A DNA stretch of 16,675 nt from NCBI RefSeq assembly GCF_934636505.1, contig NZ_CAKUAL010000043.1:1-16675 (forward strand), given 5' to 3'. The position numbers and the translations under genes were made by a program. The DNA is from an uncultured Ellagibacter sp. GTDB taxonomy: Bacteria > Actinomycetota > Coriobacteriia > Coriobacteriales > Eggerthellaceae. Of the stretch, positions 5,659-11,695 are shown piece after piece; position 1 is the stretch's first letter; every line of letters starts with the position of its first letter. The notes beneath the pieces were generated by a model. The model had not been told where the DNA came from. It did not search any database and saw only the letters and a list, made by a program, of their open reading frames with translations.

Positions 5659-8142
5659 CTACAGCTTCTCGACGGCCACAGCCTGGTCGAAGTAGCACTG
5701 ATTTCGTGTTACTTGGTTGTAGTCGTTAAACGAAATAGTGGCGAAGTCGCCATCGATATGCTCACGGGTAAGGAAGCTGCGAGGGCAGTTGATGGTCTTT
5801 GGCGCCTGGCCGGAATTGATAGTGGCAAGCAACGTTACCGAACCGCGATCATTGTAAAGGCGCACGGTATCACCCTCGGATATCCCCAGCTCCTTTGCAT
5901 CATCGGGGTTGAATCGGGCAATAGGCTGCCGCTCGTATTCCTTCATGTAGTCCACGTCCCACCATTGCGTATGGTTGCGTGTGCGCATATGCTCGCCGAG
6001 GACCGAGAAGGGATACTTTTCGCGGATTGGCGCCTCCAAGTTCGCCTCCCGCGCAGGCTCCCAGTAGAAAAGCAGATGCTCCTTGCTTTCGTCGATTTCC
6101 TGGCCCAAGTTATATTCAGGAACGACCTTTTCCGTCCACATTTTCGCACGGCCGCTCTGATGGAAGAACTTGCCGCCCATGAAGGGATTCTCCTTGAGCT
6201 GATGGTTGCGGGCAATCTTCGTTTCACGAAGAGAATCGTACGTAATGCCTTCTTTTTTCGCCACGGGACTGTTGAGCCACAAAGAGATGTAGTCCTTTTC
6301 CGAGAAGTCGAAGAAGTCCTCGAAGCCCATCGCCGAACCAATCATCTTGTAGATCTCGAAGTCGGACTTGCTCTCATACAGAGGCTCAGTCGCTTTATCG
6401 TTGTACACCAGATAGGGCATATTGTACGAGCGAACGCGCAAGTCCTCGCACTCGAACCAATGACACGCAGGAAGCAAGATATCGGCGTACAAAGCCGTAT
6501 CGCTCATGGTCATCTCCTCGACAACCAAGAACTCAACCTCCTTGAGCGACTTGATGGTTTCGTTCTGCTCGGTCTGATTCGACACAATGTTAGTACACGA
6601 ACAATACAAGCTCTTCAGAGGGAACGGCTTGCCCAGCAGCTCTTGATCGTGAATGATGCTGTACAGTGCCGTCCAGTTGATATTTCGACCAGGTCCAGCA
6701 GGCTTTTCGCCCTTAGAGCTCGGCTGATTGATGCAGCCGTTCGAGTTGCTGACACCGAAGCTACCGCCTCCGGAGATAAGACCAGCGGATTCCTTGCCAA
6801 TGTTGCCGGTAACAACCATAAGCAAGAAGATGAGATCGTACGTATAGATGGCGTTGAAGTAGTGGTTCAGGCCCTGATTCATGCCAGTGAGCACTGGGCC
6901 TTCCTGGCCGTACATGCGAGCGAGGCGTTTGATGTCTTCGACGGGCACTCCCGTAACCTCAGAAGCCTTTTCGGGAGTCCATTTGCCGATAGCCTCGAGA
7001 GCCATATCCCACACCAGACGCACCTTAAAGCCTTCGACCTCTTCAGGAACATTCTCGAGCGCCGGCTTTTCGGCTTCCAGATGGGACTTCGCAGATTGCG
7101 TCGCCTCATCCCATACGACTTCGGGATCGATGGTCACTTCCATGCCATATGCATTTTTCCCCGTAGTAGGAGCAACGCCCAAATCACTCATACGCAGGAA
7201 GGTGTTGTCCTCTTTTACGAGGAACGGGGCTTCGGAATGGGCGCGCATAAATTCAGTGTCTTGCCAGCCTTGTGCCAGGACCTCGCTCAGTATGCCGAAC
7301 ACGAGCGCTCCATCGGTAGCAGGATGCACTGGAACGAACCAATCGGACTTTGCCGCATTCGTGTTGTACTGGATGTCAATTGTTGTGAGCTGCGCGCCAG
7401 CATCCTTGGCGTCAAGGTAAAAATGCATCATGCGCTTGCAGGAAACGGCAGGATTGCAGCCCCAAATGACAATATGGTTTGCGCCGTTCCACTCGAGCGG
7501 GCTGACGAACGCAGATCCGGGGCCGAATACTTTCACCATAGCCGATTGGAAAGCGATATCGCGGTCGGGAAGCACGCTGCAAGCCCCCATAACGGTCTGC
7601 AGATGCTGCATAACCGACCCATCGGCAGTTCCTCCGCCCAAAACAGCAGTGTTTCCGCTCCCCAAGAAAAACGCGATGGACTCCGGACCATACTCTTCCC
7701 GATAACCTTTCCATTTGTCGGTTATCTCCTGAATGGCCTCATCCCAGCTGATGCGCTCAAACTCGCCTGCACCGCGTTCGCCCACGCGACGCATGGGATA
7801 CTGCAAACGACCCGCACTGTACACACGCGCAGGATGGCTCAAGCCCTTCGGGCAGATATGCTCATAGAAAGGCTCCTCTTCGATGTGGCCGGCCGTAGTC
7901 CGCACGATCTGCCCATCGCGCACGTGCACGTTCAGATAACAGCCCTGGATGCACTGCGAGCGGCATGAGCCGGAAAATATCTCTTCGGTGCCAGCCTTCG
8001 ACGAATCCGCCGTATGCGGCGCCAAACCGCCAGTGTTTGACGAGCAGCCAGAAAGAACGCCAGCGGCAGTGAGGGCTGCAGCTCCTGCGATAAACGAACG
8101 GCGGGTAAAGCCGCGGAAATTGCTGGAAGCAATATCAGTCAT
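5659..8142 (-). CDS. Tat-exported molybdopterin (DMSO reductase family) catalytic subunit
   Basis: This is an 827-aa molybdo-bis(pyranopterin guanine dinucleotide) oxidoreductase. The N-terminus has a twin-arginine signal (T13-R-R-S-F-I-A-G20), a hydrophobic stretch and a lipobox-like L30-S-G-C33, so it is probably exported and perhaps lipidated. An FS0 [4Fe-4S] site is formed by C60, C64, C68 and C97. Cofactor-fold segments follow (RLQYPMRRVGERG about 112-124, IVIWGCNPAVS about 224-234, EEMTMSDTALYADILLP, and a C-terminal beta-barrel domain with LGISEGDTVRLYNDRG). DmsA's molybdenum-ligating GDYS motif is not present. The corresponding region reads GACSVLPDRDIAF (186-198), with Asp195 the closest candidate by position. 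It is second in a five-gene operon with anchor, ferredoxin and chaperone genes. The family call is very secure. The substrate is unknown: S- or N-oxides and catechol-type dehydroxylation substrates of gut Coriobacteria are possibilities. Confidence 0.93.
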   Translation of the reverse strand: MTDIASSNFRGFTRRSFIAGAAALTAAGVLSGCSSNTGGLAPHTADSSKAGTEEIFSGSCRSQCIQGCYLNVHVRDGQIVRTTAGHIEEEPFYEHICPKGLSHPARVYSAGRLQYPMRRVGERGAGEFERISWDEAIQEITDKWKGYREEYGPESIAFFLGSGNTAVLGGGTADGSVMQHLQTVMGACSVLPDRDIAFQSAMVKVFGPGSAFVSPLEWNGANHIVIWGCNPAVSCKRMMHFYLDAKDAGAQLTTIDIQYNTNAAKSDWFVPVHPATDGALVFGILSEVLAQGWQDTEFMRAHSEAPFLVKEDNTFLRMSDLGVAPTTGKNAYGMEVTIDPEVVWDEATQSAKSHLEAEKPALENVPEEVEGFKVRLVWDMALEAIGKWTPEKASEVTGVPVEDIKRLARMYGQEGPVLTGMNQGLNHYFNAIYTYDLIFLLMVVTGNIGKESAGLISGGGSFGVSNSNGCINQPSSKGEKPAGPGRNINWTALYSIIHDQELLGKPFPLKSLYCSCTNIVSNQTEQNETIKSLKEVEFLVVEEMTMSDTALYADILLPACHWFECEDLRVRSYNMPYLVYNDKATEPLYESKSDFEIYKMIGSAMGFEDFFDFSEKDYISLWLNSPVAKKEGITYDSLRETKIARNHQLKENPFMGGKFFHQSGRAKMWTEKVVPEYNLGQEIDESKEHLLFYWEPAREANLEAPIREKYPFSVLGEHMRTRNHTQWWDVDYMKEYERQPIARFNPDDAKELGISEGDTVRLYNDRGSVTLLATINSGQAPKTINCPRSFLTREHIDGDFATISFNDYNQVTRNQCYFDQAVAVEKL

Positions 8143-8157
8143 CTTTTCTCCCTTTCC

Positions 8158-8916
8158 TTACAGAGCACACGCGGCATAGAAACCGTAGCGAGCCAGGGCA
8201 ATACCGACGAACGCGCAGGCAAACGCAACCTTTACGGCAGTTGCGGCAGACATTTTGCCCGACCTTGTCATGAACTGCAGAGCAGCAGCAACGGCTACGA
8301 CTACAGCACCAACGGCCAAAAGCACCATACTCGCACCGACGCTTGCAAAGTGCACAGCTTCGAGCACAACACCCACAGCAGCGAATGCGCTCAATGCGGC
8401 AGAAGCCGTCAGATACGTGCCGTTCTTCATCAGATCGGACTCGAGAAGAGCAAGGAACACAGCACCCATGGCCAAGTCACCAAGGATAAACAGCAGAAAC
8501 GTCTGCCACGACGCCCATGCAGTCACGCCAATGGACACGAAATAGGCATTAGACATCACGAGCATAAGACCCAATGCGGCAATACCACCCACGATGCGCA
8601 GCCCACGAGGAGAAGCGCCCTTCGTCTTGGAAATCACCAGATCAATCAACAGAATAACGCCCAGGGCTATCGACCAGTACGCCTCCTGAGCAATCATAGC
8701 GCCAGGCTGCGAGAGCGCGACGAACAAACGCTCGGGACGACCCAGGTGCAACGGCAGGCCTGCCAAGCCCACAGCCAAAAGCACCAAGCACACCAGCGGG
8801 AACAGCCACGCCTTCTTAGCGTCTTTGCCCACCGGAAACGCAACACTCACCACATACGCGCCGGCAGCTACACCTGCCAATGTCGTAAACAGAAGCAACG
8901 GAAACTCAGAAATCAT
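8158..8916 (-). CDS. DmsC-type membrane anchor subunit
   Basis: This 252-aa integral membrane protein has about eight hydrophobic helices and resembles the DmsC anchor, which oxidises menaquinol and passes electrons to the ferredoxin subunit. DmsC-like features include the N-terminal EFPLLLFTTLAGVAAGAYV segment, the motif LPLHLGRPERLFVAL (about 54-68), and a following short helix pair with QEAYWSIALGVILL. Compared with NrfD proteins it lacks the PFWN motif found in the divergent gene at 9196. GAGGTG stands about 5 nt before ATG 8916. It is the first gene of the operon, 15 nt ahead of the catalytic subunit, an order (C-A-B) different from the E. coli dmsABC order. Confidence 0.87.
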   Translation of the reverse strand: MISEFPLLLFTTLAGVAAGAYVVSVAFPVGKDAKKAWLFPLVCLVLLAVGLAGLPLHLGRPERLFVALSQPGAMIAQEAYWSIALGVILLIDLVISKTKGASPRGLRIVGGIAALGLMLVMSNAYFVSIGVTAWASWQTFLLFILGDLAMGAVFLALLESDLMKNGTYLTASAALSAFAAVGVVLEAVHFASVGASMVLLAVGAVVVAVAAALQFMTRSGKMSAATAVKVAFACAFVGIALARYGFYAACAL

Positions 8917-9012
8917 TGCAACACCTCGCTATCAGCCTCGGTGCCGAAGATAGGTAAGCGATCGCGCGCTACGCCGTTCCCCTCCGGACTGACCCCCAAT
9001 AGATTTTGAGCG

Positions 9013-9029
9013 CTCGCCTTTTTCGCGAG
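9013..9029. other. Small hairpin in the leader of the molybdoenzyme operon
   Basis: CTCGC (9013-9017) and GCGAG (9025-9029) form a 5-bp stem with a 7-nt loop in the predicted transcribed leader of the operon. It lies beside repeated CCCCTC[C/G]G motifs at 8979, 9035 and 9057 (plus-strand reading). No known riboswitch fold was recognised here. Confidence 0.3.
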
Positions 9030-9101
9030 ATACACCCCTCGGATGGAATTACGGCACCCCTCCGCGGCCGACAGAACAAGCCGTATCCATTCGTTGGTGT
9101 C

Positions 9102-9130
9102 ATAGTATTGCGATTCACTGCATCAGTCAA
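9102..9130 (-). promoter_or_regulatory. Predicted promoter of the molybdoenzyme operon
   Basis: On the minus strand TTGACT (9125-9130) and TACTAT (9102-9107) are separated by 17 bp. The -35 matches consensus at five positions and the -10 at four. The transcript would start near 9095, giving a leader of about 180 nt before the anchor gene at 8916. The -35 overlaps the inverted repeat at 9128-9147, so a protein bound there would block or influence this promoter. Confidence 0.55.
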
Positions 9131-9147
9131 TAGGTATTTCCCTATTG
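9128..9147. promoter_or_regulatory. Perfect inverted repeat, candidate operator between divergent genes
   Basis: CAATAGG (9128-9134) and CCTATTG (9141-9147) are exact reverse complements separated by 6 bp. The dyad touches the -35 of the minus-strand operon promoter and occupies the -35 position of the plus-strand promoter, whose -10 is at 9161-9166. This is the expected geometry for a dimeric regulator controlling both directions. The cognate regulator is unknown. The GntR protein coded at 10132 is one candidate. Confidence 0.55.
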
Positions 9148-9160
9148 CATCATTTCGTGG

Positions 9161-9166
9161 GATAAT
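9161..9166 (+). promoter_or_regulatory. Predicted -10 for the NrfD-like gene
   Basis: GATAAT matches the -10 consensus at five of six positions, 29 nt before the start codon. The -35 position (around 9138-9143) has poor consensus and falls in the right half of the inverted repeat, which suggests an activator-dependent or weak promoter. Confidence 0.45.
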
Positions 9167-9195
9167 AACAGTAGTCGAAGAGAACAGACGAGGAC

Positions 9196-10065
9196 ATGCT
9201 CTACGGTTCATTGGTCATAGCATATTTATTTCTAGGCGGCACGGCTGCAGGTGCGCTTTTCGTCGTCTCTGTGTGGAGTCTCCTCTTTCGACGAGCACAG
9301 CGCCCCTCTCGATTACAAACCGCATTCGAAGCGTTGCGACGGCGTGTGTATATCGCAGGCGTCGTCTTGCTCGTGTTCGCCATGGTTTGCCTGCTGTGGG
9401 ACCTGGGAAATCCCGGACGCGCGTTATTAGTGTTTCTCCATCCTCATCCCACCGTCATCACCTTCGGTGCCTACACGCTTGCCATTGAAGCGCTTATGGC
9501 AACTTTGCTGTCTCTCGCATCGCTATCGCAAAGCCCCCTTTCGCTTCACGGACGCGCACGAGGCGTCGTCGAGATACTCTGCTGCGTAGGGGCACTGGCG
9601 ACAATGGCATATACGGGAGTATTCCTGTTCCAAGGTGGCATACCTTTCTGGAATCATTGGTCAATTATCGCCCTATTCGTTCTTTCATCTCTTTCGTCAG
9701 GCGTATCTGTAGTGCTTTTAATTGACTGGGTCACGCAAGGGCAGTCTCTTCTGTTGCGCGCGACCAAGCCGCTTCAACTTTGCCATATAGCGTGCCTTAT
9801 TGCAGAAGCGATCTTTCTGGCCATCTTTTCCTTTGCAACATTTGGCAACCCCTCGGCAAACGCGTCCGTCAATCTTTTGATGGAGCCCGATATGCTGGCC
9901 ATAGCACTCGTTGGCGTAATGGGCGCAGGAATCGTGGTGCCCCTCACGCTTGAAACCTACTCGGCAACGCGCAAGGAATGCCGCACCATACCCGTATCCG
10001 ATTTTGTATGCTTGTTCGGCGGGCTATGCCTACGGTACTGCCTGATTGCATGCGGGGCCCATTGA
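9196..10065 (+). CDS. Orphan NrfD/PsrC-type quinone-interacting membrane protein
   Basis: This is a 289-aa polytopic protein, with about eight helices, of the NrfD/polysulfide reductase membrane family. Members exchange electrons with menaquinone and usually work with a DmsB-like ferredoxin and a catalytic subunit. Visible family features are Y10-L-F-L-G-G-T-A-A-G-A20 in helix 1, the DLGNPGRAL loop (69-77), FGAYTLAIEAL (90-100), and YTGVFLF..IPFWN (139-153) followed by LSSLSSGVSVVLL (163-174). It is divergent from the molybdoenzyme operon, which already has a DmsC anchor. No ferredoxin or catalytic gene follows it, so its partner is not obvious. ATG 9196 has GAGGA close upstream, with short spacing. 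GC content falls visibly here: the line 9781-9840 has 27 G+C of 60. Confidence 0.8.
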   Translation: MLYGSLVIAYLFLGGTAAGALFVVSVWSLLFRRAQRPSRLQTAFEALRRRVYIAGVVLLVFAMVCLLWDLGNPGRALLVFLHPHPTVITFGAYTLAIEALMATLLSLASLSQSPLSLHGRARGVVEILCCVGALATMAYTGVFLFQGGIPFWNHWSIIALFVLSSLSSGVSVVLLIDWVTQGQSLLLRATKPLQLCHIACLIAEAIFLAIFSFATFGNPSANASVNLLMEPDMLAIALVGVMGAGIVVPLTLETYSATRKECRTIPVSDFVCLFGGLCLRYCLIACGAH

Positions 10066-10120
10066 TGAAGCTATACCACCATAGACCGCAAACGACGAAA
10101 AACGACAAGATCGATCCAAA

Positions 10121-10134
10121 AAGGTGACAGATTG
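10121..10134 (+). promoter_or_regulatory. Ribosome binding site and TTG start of the GntR gene
   Basis: AAGGTGA (10121-10127) stands 4 nt before TTG (10132-10134). The nearby ATG at about 10141 is out of frame, and no in-frame ATG or GTG precedes the conserved DNA-binding domain, so TTG is the probable start. Confidence 0.65.
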
Positions 10135-10572
10135 CAAACTAATGAAGACAACGTTGTATTTCGCGTAGACGAAGCATCCGACCTGCCCATATGGGCCCAG
10201 CTGCGAAACCGCTTCTCCTACCTGATCCGCACGGGTGTTCTCAAGCCGGGAGAGCAGCTTCCCAGTGTACGCGGGTTAGCAGCAGACGCAAAGATCAATT
10301 ACAACACCGTGACGAAAGCGTATCGCGACCTCGAGCTTTCTGGGTTGATTGTATCCGTACGAGGACGCGGCATGTTCGTGCAGCGAGACATTTCGCCTGA
10401 CGAATCCGAAGAGGATGCAATCGATGCCCTGCTCGAAAACTGCATCAGACAATACCGATCGAAGGGCATGACGTATCGCGAGACCCGCGATCGCATGCTT
10501 TCAGTCATCGACGATATGGAGCGCAAGTCCCGTGAAGCAGAAGAGGAGAAGCGTGACTATGGGATTTCTTAA
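10132..10572 (+). CDS. GntR-family transcriptional regulator, YtrA subfamily
   Basis: This is a 146-aa DNA-binding protein. The N-terminal winged helix-turn-helix (about 16-85) reads PIWAQLRNRFSYLIRTGVLKPG, then EQLPSVRGLAADAKINYNTVTKAY, and ends with the wing RGRGMFVQ. These are classic GntR signatures. The remaining roughly 60 residues form a short charged helical tail without a ligand-binding FadR or UTRA domain, which defines the YtrA type. Translation appears to start at TTG. The 3' end overlaps the start of the SPFH gene by 14 bp, so the two are translationally coupled. YtrA-type regulators usually repress the operon in which they sit. Here that would be the SPFH gene, and possibly the NrfD gene or the divergent operon. 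Confidence 0.9.
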   Translation: MQTNEDNVVFRVDEASDLPIWAQLRNRFSYLIRTGVLKPGEQLPSVRGLAADAKINYNTVTKAYRDLELSGLIVSVRGRGMFVQRDISPDESEEDAIDALLENCIRQYRSKGMTYRETRDRMLSVIDDMERKSREAEEEKRDYGIS

Positions 10573-11518
10573 CAACAAGACGAAAAACGCTGCTGCACAA
10601 GCCGTAAACGCCCGTTCCGCCGAAATCGAGTTCTTGAATTCTCCGAGCACCAGGCACGTGAACGACAACGCTGCGAATGTGTTTTCGGCGTTCACGTTCA
10701 TCATCGTGTTCGCACTTGTCGCCGTTATCGGATACTTAATTGCCGGCGCAATGAATATCTGGGTTCTGTGCATCGGATTCGCTTTGGCAACGATAGCCAT
10801 TTTCACGGTGCACATCGCTTCGCAATGGGAACGCGACGTCATCTTGCGCCTAGGCGCATTTAACCGCATGGCGGGACCTGGCCCCTATTTCACTATCCCC
10901 TTCATCGAGCACGTCGCACTCAAAGCAGACCTGCGCACGATGCTGACAGGCTTTAGCGCCGAGGAGATTTTGACTTCAGACCTCGTGCCCGTCAATGTGG
11001 ATGCTGCCATATTCTGGATGATTTGGGACGCGGAAAAAGCCTGCATGGAAGTGGAGAACTACTACGACGCCGTGTCGATGGCGTCGCAGACAGCACTTCG
11101 CGACGCGATCGGCAGAAACAGCTTGTCCGACGTAACCGTCCATCGCGACAAGTTGGACCAGGAACTCCGCGACAAGATTGAAGAGAAAACAAGCCCTTGG
11201 GGCATATCCATCATCTCAGTGGAAATCCGCGACATCGTGATCCCGAAAGAGCTCCAAAACGCCATGGCGGCAGCAGCGAAAGCAGAGCGTGAAAAGGACG
11301 CACGCATCGTGCTCGCGGAGGTCGAGAAGGATGTGGCCGCCATGCTCCATGATGCCACCGAAATCTACCAAAATGACGAAATCGCCTTCAAGCTACGCCA
11401 GATGCACCTGGTAAACCAGAGCCTGCGCGAATCGGGCGGCTCGCTTGTCGTGCCGAGCTCTTATGCCGAGGGCTTCGTCGAGAAAACAGCAGGCACCACG
11501 CCCCCAACGCAGCAATAG
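10559..11518 (+). CDS. SPFH/band 7 (stomatin/slipin-like) membrane protein
   Basis: This is a 319-aa membrane-anchored scaffold protein of the stomatin-prohibitin superfamily, which forms oligomers in membrane microdomains. Two hydrophobic segments (about 43-64 and 67-86) anchor the N-terminus. The SPFH domain starts at about 88 with QWERDVILRLGAFNRMAGPG and continues with FTIPFIEHVALKADLRT (111-127), SDLVPVNVDAAIFW and WGISIISVEIRDIVIP. The C-terminal helix is Ala/Glu/Lys-rich (MAAAAKAEREKDARIVLAEVEKD). ATG 10559 is preferred because GAGGAG lies upstream. A GTG at 10532 in the same frame would add nine residues (MKQKRRSVT) with no support. It overlaps the GntR gene by 14 bp. No NfeD partner gene, common beside slipins, is visible. 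The transcript meets nrdD head-on at the hairpin at 11650-11673. Confidence 0.9.
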   Translation: MGFLNNKTKNAAAQAVNARSAEIEFLNSPSTRHVNDNAANVFSAFTFIIVFALVAVIGYLIAGAMNIWVLCIGFALATIAIFTVHIASQWERDVILRLGAFNRMAGPGPYFTIPFIEHVALKADLRTMLTGFSAEEILTSDLVPVNVDAAIFWMIWDAEKACMEVENYYDAVSMASQTALRDAIGRNSLSDVTVHRDKLDQELRDKIEEKTSPWGISIISVEIRDIVIPKELQNAMAAAAKAEREKDARIVLAEVEKDVAAMLHDATEIYQNDEIAFKLRQMHLVNQSLRESGGSLVVPSSYAEGFVEKTAGTTPPTQQ

Positions 11519-11649
11519 CGCATCTAAGCAGAGCGCTGCGCCGCCCAACGCAACCGGCAAACCGCGAGCGAACAGCGCGCAGTTCGGCCCAGCGTCAGAA
11601 TATGCCCGAGCGCTTCGCAGCTGTTCAGCCCACCTCACCTCAAACGAAA

Positions 11650-11673
11650 GAAGGCCGCCCGAGGGCGGCCTTC
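11650..11673. terminator. Strong terminator between the SPFH gene and nrdD
   Basis: GAAGGCCGCC (11650-11659) and GGCGGCCTTC (11664-11673) form a perfect 10-bp stem with a 4-nt loop (CGAG). On the minus strand it is followed by TTTCGTTTG, so it is best as the nrdD terminator, 22 nt past the nrdD stop. On the plus strand the T-run is missing, although it may still help to end the SPFH transcript. The stretch 11519-11649 before it has no supportable gene. Confidence 0.85.
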
Positions 11674-11695
11674 TGAACACTTAGGAGCCTATTCG

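Noticed and set aside
5545..7968. Long plus-strand open frame of 807 codons
   Set aside because: It lies antisense to the molybdoenzyme and ferredoxin genes, has no recognisable domain, and is a by-product of high-GC codon use on the other strand.
8917..9195. Possible molybdenum-cofactor riboswitch in the operon leader
   Set aside because: Only a 5-bp hairpin and short repeats are visible, and the conserved core of a known class could not be recognised.
10532..10558. GTG start extending the SPFH protein by nine residues
   Set aside because: ATG 10559 has a better placed ribosome binding site, and the extra residues are basic and unrelated to the family.
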